DNA from: Pseudomonas laurentiana
GTDB taxonomy: Bacteria > Pseudomonadota > Gammaproteobacteria > Pseudomonadales > Pseudomonadaceae
Length of the DNA stretch: 64,000 nt
Direction of reading: 5' to 3'
Assembly: GCF_014648275.1 (NCBI RefSeq)
Contig: NZ_BMQU01000006.1
Coordinates: forward strand, 1-64,000
The translations under genes and the position numbers were made by a program. The notes under the pieces are model-generated. The model was not told where the DNA came from, made no database searches, and worked only from the letters and a program-made list of their open reading frames with translations. Numbering within the stretch: the first letter of the stretch is position 1; each line of letters starts with the position of its first letter. Below, one piece after another: positions 9,345 through 18,839 of this stretch.

Positions 9345-10070
9345 TCAGCCAGCCACCTTGGCCACGATGGGTTGAGCCATCTGACGAATCTTGTGCATAC
9401 CGGCTGCGGTGATATGCAAGGCGCGCGAATCATCATTCACGCGAACCCAACCAGACTGGATAAACAGTTTTAACAAACTGCTTCCCAACGCCCCGCCAAG
9501 ATGCGGACGACGCTCACTCCACTCACTGCAACAATTGCACGAGACGCCAATCTTGCGCTGTCGTTGAGCCAGCGCCTCGATGTAGATGCCCAGACGGGCA
9601 AGCTCCGTGCGCCCCTCCTGAGTCACTTCAAGCTGTTGCTCGACCCATTCCAGCCAACCACAGTCAAGCAACCGTTGATAGAGATCAGCCGCCAACTCTC
9701 CCCCCAGGTGATCACCACACAAACGTGCCCGACGCATCGACAAGGGGATGCTGGAGTTGCCTTTCTCGGCCGTACCGCCCTTCACTTCAAGCCCGAGAAC
9801 CTGAACGCTGGCAAGCGCTTCAACTGCCGCCCCCACCTCCGGCGTTGCAAGTTTGAAATAGCGCTTACGTCCACGCGCTTCCAGTTTTAACAAACCACTG
9901 GCCGACAACCTGGCCAAGTGCGCACACGCCGAAGAGGGCGTCAGCCCGGCCATGACAGCCAGCTCTTCCGAAGGCCGAGCCATTCCGTCAATCAACGCCC
10001 AGAGCATGGCGCTACGTTTGGGGTCGGCCAGCAAGGTGGCAACTTTGCTTATACTCGAAATAGATTTCAT
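9345..10070 (-). CDS. ArsR-type helix-turn-helix regulator with C-terminal cysteine motif
   Basis: A 241-residue regulator. The N-terminal winged helix (about residues 5-80; SSACAHLARLSASGLLKLEARGR is split around the recognition helix) is of the ArsR type. The C-terminal half carries CNCC followed by SEWSERRPHLGG, a motif seen in a group of long ArsR-like regulators; the cysteines could bind a metal or sense thiols, but the effector is unknown. The start at 10070 has a GGGAG site; a TTG at 10106 is less likely. The region upstream to 10706 holds no other clear gene on this strand. Confidence 0.75.
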   Translation of the reverse strand: MKSISSISKVATLLADPKRSAMLWALIDGMARPSEELAVMAGLTPSSACAHLARLSASGLLKLEARGRKRYFKLATPEVGAAVEALASVQVLGLEVKGGTAEKGNSSIPLSMRRARLCGDHLGGELAADLYQRLLDCGWLEWVEQQLEVTQEGRTELARLGIYIEALAQRQRKIGVSCNCCSEWSERRPHLGGALGSSLLKLFIQSGWVRVNDDSRALHITAAGMHKIRQMAQPIVAKVAG

Positions 10071-10607
10071 ATCTTCACTCCCTGAGAAAAAGTCACTCTT
10101 TGCCAATTGACCAAGACACTATCAACAGCGATGCCCGCCCCCTTGAGCGCAGAGAGCCGACTGTTTCACAGACAACTACTAGATCGATGAAATTACATGA
10201 TGGGAGACTCGTAGTTCGTTCCCTGCCCTGGAAGCGTCTCATGCTGTTAATCGATGACGACGCCAGTATAAGCCTGCTTATAAAAACAAAAATCACTTAA
10301 ACCCGATGCTGCGCCAGCAAGGCCCTATGCCTTGCGCAACCTTGAACACAATCAACGCAGGTCGTTATAAGCGATATTTTCAAGTCACTCTCCCTTGCCC
10401 CCCGCAAACTATGTCTCACGGCGCTAAAATTAATAAGTATGCTTTTCGGGTCGCGTAACAAAGCCTACGCAGCAAGTACATTAACCCCGCAAATAAATAA
10501 TCTGGAATTGTAAGATGAGCCGTGTGATGCCCTATACGACATTAACGTCCGCAGCGGGCCGGTAGCATTGCCAGAAAAAGACGGTGCGAGCAGGTTTCCA
10601 AACCACA

Positions 10608-10646
10608 GGCATGACCGCCAGTCAGTCTGATGACATAGGTCATGCC
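10608..10646. promoter_or_regulatory. Inverted repeat in the 10071-10706 non-coding region
   Basis: GGCATGACC (10608-10616) and GGTCATGCC (10638-10646) form a perfect 9-bp inverted repeat with a 21-bp spacer, ending about 60 bp before the small gene at 10707. It could be an operator pair, perhaps for the ArsR-type regulator. The rest of the 636-bp region is AT-richer and shows no clear gene. Confidence 0.35.
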
Positions 10647-10706
10647 GCCGCTACACACCAACGCTAAACTGACTCGACCTGTTGTTTGCCAAGCGGAGTC
10701 GGTGCG

Positions 10707-10871
10707 ATGAACATCCTAGTCAAAGCGGTCGCCACAAAACCCGGAAGCCCATGGCAGGTTCAACTCGACCAGCACGTGGTCAGTTTTCGCAGCGAGGCCG
10801 AAGCACGCGCCTTCGTAGCCACCCTGCAAACCCGCCTGCAGGCACCGCACCCACTCAAGCGGTTCGGTTGA
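10707..10871 (+). CDS. Small hypothetical protein (54 aa)
   Basis: An ORF beginning MNILVKAVATKPGSPWQV with a GCGGAG site 9 bp upstream. The product is short, without signal peptide or membrane segment, and reads like a small beta-beta-alpha protein (WQVQLDQHVVSFRSEAEARAFVATLQ). Its 3' end overlaps the convergent Bcr/CflA gene by 17 bp. I do not recognise a named family; similar short ORFs occur in Pseudomonas. Confidence 0.5.
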   Translation: MNILVKAVATKPGSPWQVQLDQHVVSFRSEAEARAFVATLQTRLQAPHPLKRFG

Positions 10872-12036
10872 GCATCAGCCTCCGCGTCAACTGCGAGAGC
10901 ACCACGGCCATCACGCCGCACAGGCTTATCACCAGCGCCATCGGCACTGCGCTGCCATCATCCAGTGCACTGACCAACGCCGCAGCACCTGCCGCCACAC
11001 TGAACTGCAGGCAACCCAGTAATGCCGAAGCACTCCCAGCCCGCGCGCCCTGACCATTCATGGCACAGGCCGAGGCGTTCGGCACGATCGCGCCCAGGCT
11101 GGCAATGCCTATGAACAACGGTATCAGTAACGGCCACAGGGCTGCCGGATGCAGGGCGCTGAGCGCCAGTAGAACCAGCCCGGCCGTCACATACACCCAT
11201 ACCGCCCGCGACAGCAAAGCGGCAGGACCGCGCCTGGCCAACAACCGCGCATTTACTTGCGCCATCACGATGAACCCTGCGGCATTGGTGCCGAACAACC
11301 AGCCATAGTGCTCGGCCGGCACACCGTAGAGTTTGATGAACACGAACGGCGAACCTGCGATGTAGGCAAACATGCCGGCAATGGCGACGCCGCCGGTCAG
11401 GGCATGCCCAAGAAAGACGCGGTCGTTGAGCAAACGCCCATACTGGCGCAACGCACCGGACAACGGCTGACGCGGCTGATGCGCAGGCAAGCTCTCCGGC
11501 AATCCGAGCAACACCGACAGCGTGCACGCGGCACTGAACACTGTCAGCACCAGAAAAATCGACTGCCAGCCATGCAGATTGACCAGCACCCCACCGAACA
11601 TCGGCGCCAGAATCGGTGCCAACCCCATGACCAGCATCAACTGGGAGAAGACCTTGGCCGAGCCAACGGCATCGCACGTATCGCTGACAATCGCCCGCGA
11701 TAACACCATCCCCGCACAGCCGCCCAGCGCCTGAACGAAGCGCGCCGCAATCAAGGCCTCCAGTGTCGGGGCGAATGCACAGGCCAAGGATGCAAAGGTA
11801 AACAACACAAGACCGATCAGCAGAGGAATGCGCCGCCCGAAACGGTCCGCCACCGGTCCATAGGCCAACTGCCCCAAGGACAGGCCAAGAAAGTAGGCCG
11901 CAAGGGTTGCCTGGATATGCTTCTCATCGGTGGCAAACGCCTGCGCCATGGCTGGAAAACCCGGCAAATAGAAATCAATCGCCAAGGGGCCAAAGGCACT
12001 CAGGGCGCCGAGAATCAAAACGGTTCGCAGGTTCAT
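10855..12036 (-). CDS. Bcr/CflA-family drug resistance MFS exporter
   Basis: A 393-residue inner-membrane transporter with twelve predicted helices. The Bcr/CflA signature is present: FGPLAIDFYLPGFPAMA near residue 15, GPVADRFGRRIPLL near 60 and the proton-antiporter motif C region ALGGCAGMVLSRAIVSD near 105. Members export bicyclomycin, sulfonamides, chloramphenicol or cysteine; the substrate here cannot be told. It is separated from the copper genes by about 120 bp, with no sign of copper control. Confidence 0.88.
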   Translation of the reverse strand: MNLRTVLILGALSAFGPLAIDFYLPGFPAMAQAFATDEKHIQATLAAYFLGLSLGQLAYGPVADRFGRRIPLLIGLVLFTFASLACAFAPTLEALIAARFVQALGGCAGMVLSRAIVSDTCDAVGSAKVFSQLMLVMGLAPILAPMFGGVLVNLHGWQSIFLVLTVFSAACTLSVLLGLPESLPAHQPRQPLSGALRQYGRLLNDRVFLGHALTGGVAIAGMFAYIAGSPFVFIKLYGVPAEHYGWLFGTNAAGFIVMAQVNARLLARRGPAALLSRAVWVYVTAGLVLLALSALHPAALWPLLIPLFIGIASLGAIVPNASACAMNGQGARAGSASALLGCLQFSVAAGAAALVSALDDGSAVPMALVISLCGVMAVVLSQLTRRLMLNRTA

Positions 12037-12155
12037 CGGAAATCCATAGCAGGCTAAGCAAGTTCGCTAGTCTAACCGTACTGGATCCATTACAGATGCG
12101 CTGTTGCCTGTTGCTGCAAAAAAAAGAGCGAACCAGCGTCCGCCCTTTTTGCTCA

Positions 12156-12353
12156 TCAGGCCACCTCGGCCTGGTAACCTTCTTCATGGATCAACTCGAG
12201 AATTTTCGAGGTGGCCAGGGTACTTTGAACACGTACCTGTTTCTGGCCCAGATCGACCTCGACCACTGCGGTCGGATCCTGATTCTGCACCGCATGGGTA
12301 ACGGCCTTGACGCAGTGGCCGCAGGTCATGCCTTGAACATTGAATACTTGCAT
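12156..12353 (-). CDS. copZ: Copper chaperone CopZ
   Basis: A 65-residue heavy-metal-associated (HMA) domain protein with the copper-binding motif MTCGHC (Cys11 and Cys14). It carries Cu(I) in the cytoplasm and delivers it to CopA or CueR. The start MQVFNVQG is standard. It is transcribed away from copA, from its own promoter with a CueR-type 19-bp spacer at 12383-12413. Confidence 0.92.
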   Translation of the reverse strand: MQVFNVQGMTCGHCVKAVTHAVQNQDPTAVVEVDLGQKQVRVQSTLATSKILELIHEEGYQAEVA

Positions 12354-12382
12354 CGGGAGTGCCTCCGTTCAGGTTTTGATCC

Positions 12383-12413
12383 AGTCTCAGGCTTGCCACC
12401 ATGGCAAGGTCAA
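12383..12413 (-). promoter_or_regulatory. CueR-dependent promoter of copZ
   Basis: On the minus strand TTGACC (plus 12408-12413) and GAGACT (plus 12383-12388) are separated by 19 bp, the over-long spacing of MerR-type promoters. The spacer contains the dyad TTGCCA...TGGCAA. This is the known architecture of CueR-activated promoters such as E. coli copA. Confidence 0.85.
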
Positions 12414-12501
12414 GCATCTCAATCTGCTGCCGGGCTGGAAATCGGCGCCCGGCTCAGCCAAGCTGCGCTCCTGACGATTCACGATTCAGGAGATTCAACT
12501 C

Positions 12502-12888
12502 ATGCGCAGGGCAGCATTGGGCCTTTTCGGCCTGCTGGGGATGTTCAGCCTCCCCCCACAGGTCAGTGCCGAAGGACCATCGGACTATAGCGTGCTGATC
12601 ATTTCCCGGGAACGCCTGGAGGTCGCGACCACCTGCGAGATCGGTCTTTACCTTAATGATCAGTTGGCAGGCCGGTTGTTCCAGGAACAATCGACTTCGT
12701 TCAACCTGCCAGCAGGCCCGGTAGCCGTTCGCATGCGTCTGTTGCCTGGGCAAGCTCCCGGTTGCCTGCCAGGCATCGAAAATCAGCGTAGTACCCAATT
12801 GAACCTGCAGGCCGGGCAGATCAATAAATACCGAATCGCCGTGGATCAGAATGGCCTCTACCTGAAAAAGGCAAGCCTGGGCTATTGA
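12502..12888 (+). CDS. Exported hypothetical protein in the copper locus (128 aa)
   Basis: It has a clear signal peptide (residues 1-23, cleavage after VSA), and the mature 105-residue protein is rich in beta-strand with two cysteines (Cys45, Cys88). The pattern of a short strand, '[11 protein letters not shown]', '[10 protein letters not shown]' and '[11 protein letters not shown]' resembles small periplasmic beta-sandwich or PEGA/DUF2846-like proteins, but I cannot name the family. It sits between the divergent copZ and copA, with its stop codon inside the copA promoter. An AGGAG site precedes the ATG. A periplasmic copper-related role is only suggested by position; there are no His/Met-rich motifs. 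Confidence 0.65.
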   Translation: MRRAALGLFGLLGMFSLPPQVSAEGPSDYSVLIISRERLEVATTCEIGLYLNDQLAGRLFQEQSTSFNLPAGPVAVRMRLLPGQAPGCLPGIENQRSTQLNLQAGQINKYRIAVDQNGLYLKKASLGY

Positions 12889-12915
12889 CCTTACCCATGT
12901 AGGAAGGTTGAAGCT
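12885..12915 (+). promoter_or_regulatory. CueR-dependent promoter of copA-cueR
   Basis: TTGACC (12885-12890), a 19-bp spacer containing the dyad ACCTT...AAGGT, and GAAGCT (12910-12915). The arrangement and most bases match the E. coli copA promoter. The -35 overlaps the stop codon of the preceding gene. Confidence 0.85.
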
Positions 12916-12943
12916 GGAGGCACGCCCAAGGAGGAACGCCCCC

Positions 12944-15346
12944 ATGCCCGAATCTACCACCTTCGACCTGCCGATTGTCGGCATGACCTGTGCCAGTTGC
13001 GCAGGTCGGGTCGAGCGAGCGTTGCGCAAGGTTGCGGGTGCCGAACAGGTCAGTGTCAACCTGGCCACCGAGCACGCACGTATCACTGCACCACCGCAAA
13101 GCCTGCCAGCATTGCTTGAAGCCGTCACCGATGCGGGCTACAGCGTACCCACTCAAACCCTTGAACTGCAGATCGGCGGAATGACCTGCGCGTCCTGCGT
13201 CGGTCGGGTCGAACGCGCACTGGCAAAAGTACCCGGGGTTCATCGCGTCAGCGTCAACCTGGCCAACGAACGCGCTCATGTCGAGGTGATTGGCAAGATT
13301 GATACGGCGCTATTGACTGCTGCAGTCGAACGCGCCGGTTACACTGCGAGCCTGCCACTGACCGGCAAGGCCGATGAGGACATCGCCGAACGCCGCTTGC
13401 GCAAGGAGCGTTGGGCCGTAGGCCTGGCGGTCGGCTTGGCCCTGCCGCTGGTATTGCCGATGCTGCTGCAGCCCTTCGGTATCCACTGGATGTTGCCAGC
13501 CTGGCTACAGTTCGCCTTGGCCACGCCGGTCCAGTTCATCCTGGGTGCGCGCTTCTATGTCGCCGCCTGGAAGGCCGTGCGTGCCGGGGCAGGCAACATG
13601 GACCTGCTGGTCGCGCTGGGCACAAGTGCCGGTTACGGCCTGAGTCTCTATGAGTGGGCGCGCACCACCCCCGGCAGCATGCCCCACCTGTACTTTGAAG
13701 CCTCAGCGGTAGTGATCGCCTTGGTACTGCTTGGCAAGTACTTGGAAAGCCGCGCCAAACGCCAGACCGCCAGCGCCATCCGCGCCTTGGAAGCACTGCG
13801 CCCTGAACGTGCATTGCAGGTAGTCGATGGGCAGGAGCGCGATGTACCGATCAGCGCCTTGCGCTTGAATGACCTGGTAATGGTCAAGCCGGGGGAGCGC
13901 TTCCCCGTAGATGGCGAAGTGATCGAAGGGCAAAGCCATGCCGATGAAGCCTTGATCAGTGGCGAGAGCCTGCCGGTGCCCAAGCAACCCGGCGACCGAG
14001 TAACCGGCGGCGCGATCAACGGCGAAGGCCGTTTGCTGGTACGCACCCTGGCGCTGGGAACGGAAACCGTACTGGCACGCATCATCCGCCTGGTCGAGGA
14101 CGCTCAGGCAGCCAAGGCGCCGATCCAGAAACTGGTCGACCGCGTCAGTCAGGTGTTCGTACCCGTGGTGCTGCTACTGGCCTTGGCGACACTGACCGGT
14201 TGGTGGATCGTTGGCGCCCCCATGGAAACCGCACTGATCAACGCAGTCGCCGTGCTGGTCATCGCTTGCCCCTGTGCGCTGGGCCTGGCGACACCGACAG
14301 CAATCATGGCCGGTACCGGCGTGGCGGCTCGCCACGGTATCCTGATCAAGGACGCCGACGCGCTAGAACGCGCCCATGCAGTCAATCGCGTGGTCTTCGA
14401 CAAGACCGGCACCTTGACCTCCGGCAGCCCGCGCATTGTCCACAGCCAAGCAGTGGTCGGCGATCAGGCGCAGTTGCTGCAGTTGGCCGGCGCGCTGCAA
14501 CGCGGCAGCGAACACCCCCTGGCCAAGGCCGTCCTCGATGCCTGTGAAGAGCAACACCTGGATGTCCCTCCCGTCAGCGCCAGCCAATCACTGACCGGAC
14601 GTGGTATTGCCGGTAACCTGGATGGCCGTGAGCTGGCGCTGGGCAATCGCCGTCTGCTCGATGAAAGTGGCTTGCAACCGGGCGATCTGGCCAAGGCTGC
14701 CCACGATTGGGAAGCAGAAGGCAGGACCCTTTCCTGGCTGATCGAACGCGCCCCGCAGCCCCGCGTGTTGGGCCTGCTGGCCTTTGGTGACAGCCTCAAG
14801 CCAGGGGCGCTGCAAGCCGTTCAACAGCTTAGCGAGCGAGGCATCAGCAGCCATCTGTTGACCGGCGACAACCGTGGCAGCGCACGTGTGGTAGCACTGG
14901 CGCTGGGCATCGAAGACGTGCATGCCGAAGTGTTACCGGCAGACAAGTCCGCGACCGTTCTCGCACTCAAACGCACAGGCACCGTGGCCATGGTCGGCGA
15001 CGGCATCAACGACGCACCGGCGTTGGCGGCGGCAGATATCGGCATTGCCATGGGCGGCGGTACTGACGTGGCCATGCAGGCCGCCGGTATAACCCTGATG
15101 CGCGGAGACCCGCGTCTGGTACCAGCGGCTCTGGAGATCAGCCGCAAGACCTACGCCAAGATCCGCCAGAACCTGTTCTGGGCCTTTATCTACAACCTGA
15201 TCGGGATTCCGCTGGCGGCTTTCGGCCTGCTCAACCCGGTGCTGGCCGGTGCTGCGATGGCCCTGTCCAGTGTCAGTGTGGTCAGCAACGCACTGTGGCT
15301 TAAAACCTGGAAACCCGAGATCCGACAACAGGACGACGCCCCATGA
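12944..15346 (+). CDS. copA: Cu(I)-exporting P1B-type ATPase CopA
   Basis: An 800-residue copper-exporting ATPase of the inner membrane. Two N-terminal HMA domains carry MTCASC (Cys16/Cys19 and Cys82/Cys85). The core has the transmembrane metal site CPC in [13 protein letters not shown], the phosphorylation motif [13 protein letters not shown] (nucleotide-domain SEHPL), and the hinge [14 protein letters not shown]. The ATG at 12944 follows an AAGGAGG site; an in-frame start at 12908 lies inside the promoter and is rejected. cueR overlaps its end by 4 bp, so the two are translationally coupled. Confidence 0.96.
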   Translation: MPESTTFDLPIVGMTCASCAGRVERALRKVAGAEQVSVNLATEHARITAPPQSLPALLEAVTDAGYSVPTQTLELQIGGMTCASCVGRVERALAKVPGVHRVSVNLANERAHVEVIGKIDTALLTAAVERAGYTASLPLTGKADEDIAERRLRKERWAVGLAVGLALPLVLPMLLQPFGIHWMLPAWLQFALATPVQFILGARFYVAAWKAVRAGAGNMDLLVALGTSAGYGLSLYEWARTTPGSMPHLYFEASAVVIALVLLGKYLESRAKRQTASAIRALEALRPERALQVVDGQERDVPISALRLNDLVMVKPGERFPVDGEVIEGQSHADEALISGESLPVPKQPGDRVTGGAINGEGRLLVRTLALGTETVLARIIRLVEDAQAAKAPIQKLVDRVSQVFVPVVLLLALATLTGWWIVGAPMETALINAVAVLVIACPCALGLATPTAIMAGTGVAARHGILIKDADALERAHAVNRVVFDKTGTLTSGSPRIVHSQAVVGDQAQLLQLAGALQRGSEHPLAKAVLDACEEQHLDVPPVSASQSLTGRGIAGNLDGRELALGNRRLLDESGLQPGDLAKAAHDWEAEGRTLSWLIERAPQPRVLGLLAFGDSLKPGALQAVQQLSERGISSHLLTGDNRGSARVVALALGIEDVHAEVLPADKSATVLALKRTGTVAMVGDGINDAPALAAADIGIAMGGGTDVAMQAAGITLMRGDPRLVPAALEISRKTYAKIRQNLFWAFIYNLIGIPLAAFGLLNPVLAGAAMALSSVSVVSNALWLKTWKPEIRQQDDAP

Positions 15347-15744
15347 ACATCGGTCAAGCCGCCCGCCACACAGGCCTGAGCGCCAAGATGATCCGTTACT
15401 ACGAGTCGATTGGCCTGCTCAAGCCCGCCTTGCGCAGCGGCAGTGGCTATCGCCTCTACCAACCGGAAGACTTGCACAGCCTGGCCTTCATCAAACGCTC
15501 GCGCGACCTGGGTTTCTCACTTGAGGAAGTCGCCCGGCTGCTCACGCTCTGGCAGGACCGTCAGCGCGCCAGTGCCGATGTGAAGGCACTGGCCAATGAG
15601 CATATTGCTGACCTCAATCGCCGTATTGAAGAACTGGTCAGCCTGCGTGACACCCTGAGTGAACTGGTCGCCCACTGCCAGGGTGACGACCGACCGGACT
15701 GCCCGATCCTCAAGGACCTGGCTGCCGGCGGTTGCTGCCACTGA
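15343..15744 (+). CDS. cueR: Copper-responsive MerR-family activator CueR
   Basis: A 133-residue MerR regulator with an N-terminal helix-turn-helix ([21 protein letters not shown]), a dimerisation helix and the metal-binding loop Cys112-x7-Cys120, the exact spacing of the Cu(I) site in E. coli CueR. The C-terminal CCH is also typical. It overlaps copA by ATGA and should activate its own operon and copZ from the two promoters noted. Confidence 0.94.
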   Translation: MNIGQAARHTGLSAKMIRYYESIGLLKPALRSGSGYRLYQPEDLHSLAFIKRSRDLGFSLEEVARLLTLWQDRQRASADVKALANEHIADLNRRIEELVSLRDTLSELVAHCQGDDRPDCPILKDLAAGGCCH

Positions 15745-15750
15745 CCTGCC

Positions 15751-16632
15751 TTACTGCATCCAGGGCGGGGTAGGCTCGGCCTCCATACCCTCCTGTGCAA
15801 GCGCTGCGCGACGTCGGGCTTCGTCGGCGCGCGCGGCGTCGATTTCACGCATCACATCGGCCACATTGGCATTGTGCTCGGTTTCGGCAAAATGCCCGCT
15901 CAGCTCGGTGCCAGGCAGCAATTCACCCGCCTGATACAGCGCCCACATTTCCTTGGCGTATCGGGTTTTCTTCAGCTCGGGCGCAAAACGCCCAAAGTAG
16001 CTGGCCATGTTGCCGACATCGCGCTCAAGCATGCTGAACGCATGGTTGTTGCCGGCGGCATCCACCGCCTGCGGCAGGTCGATAATCACCGGCCCTTCAG
16101 GCCCAAGCAGCACGTTGAACTCCGACAAGTCCCCATGCACCAACCCGGCGCAGAGCATCAGCACGATCTGGCGAATGACAAATGCGTGGTACTCAAGGGC
16201 CTGCTCAGGCTCAAGTTCTACATCATTGAGGCGCGGCGCGGCATCGCCATGTTCATCGGTAACCAGCTCCATCAGCAGGACACCGTCCAGAAAATCGTAG
16301 GGCGTGGGAACCCGAACACCTGCGCTAGCCAAGCGGAACAACGCGGCTACCTCAGCATTCTGCCAAGCCTCTTCAGCCTCCTTGCGCCCATACTTCGAGC
16401 CTTTGGCCATGGCACGTGCCTGGCGGCTATTGCGTACTTTACGACCTTCCTGGTACTCGGCGGCCTGGCGGAAACTGCGCTTGTTCGCTTCTTTGTAGAC
16501 CTTGGCGCAGCGTAGGTGCTGACCGCAGCGAACCACGTAGACCGCTGCCTCCTTGCCGCTCATCAGGGGGCGCAACACTTCGTCGACCAACCCGTCTTCC
16601 ACGAGCGGTTCAATCCGTTTTGGCGTCTTCAT
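15751..16632 (-). CDS. RIO1-like atypical serine protein kinase
   Basis: A 293-residue RIO-family kinase. Visible elements are the P-loop-like SGKEAAVYVV near residue 26, the phosphate-anchoring Lys in CAKVYK, the catalytic loop HGDLSEFNVLL near 168 (Asp as base, Asn as metal ligand) and IIDLPQAVD near 184, which corresponds to the metal-binding Asp. RIO kinases mature ribosomal subunits in eukaryotes and archaea; in bacteria their substrates are mostly unknown. It stands alone, convergent with cueR (stops 6 bp apart). Confidence 0.85.
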   Translation of the reverse strand: MKTPKRIEPLVEDGLVDEVLRPLMSGKEAAVYVVRCGQHLRCAKVYKEANKRSFRQAAEYQEGRKVRNSRQARAMAKGSKYGRKEAEEAWQNAEVAALFRLASAGVRVPTPYDFLDGVLLMELVTDEHGDAAPRLNDVELEPEQALEYHAFVIRQIVLMLCAGLVHGDLSEFNVLLGPEGPVIIDLPQAVDAAGNNHAFSMLERDVGNMASYFGRFAPELKKTRYAKEMWALYQAGELLPGTELSGHFAETEHNANVADVMREIDAARADEARRRAALAQEGMEAEPTPPWMQ

Positions 16633-16852
16633 CAGCTTTGATTCTGGCTCCTTGTGAGGCGTATAGAGGTTTGTAACGGCAAACCGCGCGACCCGCCATT
16701 CTTTTTATGAGTAAAACGCCCGCGAAAAGTCAGATTCGGCTGTTTTGCCAATAAACACGGGGGCTTTCTTCTTCGACACTTTATTTCTTCTGCGCCCTGC
16801 CGATCCAGTCTTTAGCAGGTTCATGTGTTTATAAGAATTATTCGGAGCGCGG

Positions 16853-18799
16853 ATGAACATCAAACAGAAATTGACCTTGGCCTTTGCCGTCATTGCCGGC
16901 TTGCCCATTGTAGTGGTCGCCACCCTGGTGGTGTTGAACCTGCGCACTGACGCTCGCGAATCATTCGTCGACGGCAGCAACCGTGAGATTCGCCAGGTCG
17001 CCAATGCCATGCAGCTGTTTTTCGATGGCATCAGCCAGAACATCGACTACATGGCAGCTCAACCCCTGTTCACTGATACCGGCGCAGGCTTGAAACAGTA
17101 CATCAGTGCCGATGCCGCCAGTATCGCCCAAGGCGAGCAAGACAAGCGCCTGGTCGACTTCTTCACCCGCATGGCCGCCAGCCACCCCGCCTACGCGTAT
17201 GTCTCCTACGGCGTCAAAGACGGTGGATACGCCTCCTGGCCGGATGATCCGAAACTGGCCAACTATGATCCGCGCCAACGCCCCTGGTACCAGACTGCGA
17301 TGGCCAACCCAGGCAAAACGTTGCGCACCGCTGCCTATTACTGGGCACCTGACGATGCAGTCCTGCTCAGCACCGTACGCACCGTATCGAACCAACTGGG
17401 TTCGCCTGGCGGCGTGGTCAGTGTGGATGTTTCGATCAAGCAACTGACCGAGTTGGTCAAGCAGATCAAGCTCGGTGAAAGTGGCTACCTGATGCTGCTT
17501 GAGCGCAACGGCAACGTGCTGGTCGATCCGCATCAACCCGAGCACAATTTCAAGACACTGGGCTCTTTCGGTGAAGGTTATGCACAACTGGCCAAAGTCG
17601 AGAAGGGGCTGGTTGAGGTGGAGCTTGATGGGGTGCGCTACATGGCCAACGTCTGGCCTGCCGAACAACTTGGCTGGAGCTTCATCGGCCTGGTCCGTCA
17701 AGACGAAGTCATGAGCGCCACGACAAAGCTGACCTGGTTGATCGCCACCATTGCCCTGGTCCTGGCCGCCGTATTCGCCGTAGTCGGTGCGACCTTCGCG
17801 AGCTTGATCGTGCGCCCGATCAACAGTGTCAGCCTGGGCCTGGAGGGCATTGCCCAAGGCGAAGGCGACTTGACCCGCAACCTGGAAGTACGGGGTAGCG
17901 ATGAAACCGCTCAACTGGCCAACTGGTTCAACCAGTTCCTCGCTGCAATCCGCAGCCTGATCCAGCATATCGGCCAGGCCGCCGGAAAAATCCTGACGAC
18001 CTCCAGCAACTCGACCCGCGTCTCCGGTGACATGGTCGAAGCTGCTGGGCGTCAGCGCGAAGCCGTGGACATGGTGTCCACCGCGTTCCATGAAATGGTC
18101 GCCACCGCCAACGAGGTTGCACGCTCCTGCAGCCAGGCCGCCGAATCAGCCGACAGCGGTCAGCAGCAGGCCCGCGAAGGCCAGCAGCAGATCGATGCTG
18201 CCGTTCAGAGCGTGGATCGCCTGAGCCAGGAAATCGAGCAGTCGGCACAGTCGATGCAACAATTGGAGCGTGACAGCAACGACATCCAGTCGATTCTCGG
18301 CACGATCCGCTCCATTGCCGAACAGACCAACTTGCTGGCACTCAACGCCGCCATTGAGGCCGCACGCGCCGGTGAGCAGGGTCGAGGATTCGCCGTGGTG
18401 GCCGACGAAGTCCGCGCCCTGGCCAAACGCACCGCAGACTCCACGGCCGAAATTGATGGCTTGCTCGGAAACCTGGCGCAACGCACCAGCCAGGTTGCCC
18501 AGCAAATGCACGCCAGCCTGGAAGTGTCGCAACAATCGGTCAGCCGTATTGGCATGGCGCGAACCAGCTTCGGGCAGATCCGTGAGTCGGTAGACGTCAT
18601 CCGCGACATGAACACGCAAATTGCCACGGCCGCCGAAGAGCAGCACCAAGTCGCCGAGGACATCAACCGGCACATCAGTCAGATTCACGGCGACGCGCAA
18701 CTGGTGGCCGAACTGGCTAACGCAGCACGGCATGACTCTGAAAGCCTGGCGGGGTTGTCCAACGAACTGGACTCGCTGGTGCGCCGTTTCCGTACGTGA
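16853..18799 (+). CDS. Methyl-accepting chemotaxis protein with dCache sensor
   Basis: A 648-residue chemoreceptor. TM1 is at about 8-30, a periplasmic double-Cache domain at about 35-285, TM2 at about 290-315, then HAMP and the signalling domain with the conserved hairpin tip ([23 protein letters not shown] split over about residues 483-505). In the sensor, YDPRQRPWY followed by Y about 16 residues later and an Asp in SVDVSI approximates the amino-acid-binding signature of PctA-like dCache domains, so an amino acid ligand is likely. It is not in a che cluster. A GGAG site lies before the ATG. Confidence 0.88.
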   Translation: MNIKQKLTLAFAVIAGLPIVVVATLVVLNLRTDARESFVDGSNREIRQVANAMQLFFDGISQNIDYMAAQPLFTDTGAGLKQYISADAASIAQGEQDKRLVDFFTRMAASHPAYAYVSYGVKDGGYASWPDDPKLANYDPRQRPWYQTAMANPGKTLRTAAYYWAPDDAVLLSTVRTVSNQLGSPGGVVSVDVSIKQLTELVKQIKLGESGYLMLLERNGNVLVDPHQPEHNFKTLGSFGEGYAQLAKVEKGLVEVELDGVRYMANVWPAEQLGWSFIGLVRQDEVMSATTKLTWLIATIALVLAAVFAVVGATFASLIVRPINSVSLGLEGIAQGEGDLTRNLEVRGSDETAQLANWFNQFLAAIRSLIQHIGQAAGKILTTSSNSTRVSGDMVEAAGRQREAVDMVSTAFHEMVATANEVARSCSQAAESADSGQQQAREGQQQIDAAVQSVDRLSQEIEQSAQSMQQLERDSNDIQSILGTIRSIAEQTNLLALNAAIEAARAGEQGRGFAVVADEVRALAKRTADSTAEIDGLLGNLAQRTSQVAQQMHASLEVSQQSVSRIGMARTSFGQIRESVDVIRDMNTQIATAAEEQHQVAEDINRHISQIHGDAQLVAELANAARHDSESLAGLSNELDSLVRRFRT

Positions 18800-18810
18800 T
18801 GCTCCGCCTT

Positions 18811-18839
18811 GGGGAGCCGGCTACAAGCCCAGGCTCCCC
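18811..18839. terminator. Hairpin between chemoreceptor and AraC gene
   Basis: GGGGAGCC (18811-18818) pairs with GGCTCCCC (18832-18839), spanning the end of the convergent AraC gene. A possible shared terminator without a strong U tract. Confidence 0.45.

Noticed and set aside
10515..10565. A 16-codon ORF (MSRVMPYTTLTSAAGR)
   Set aside because: Too short, with no good ribosome binding site and no sign of conservation that can be judged here.
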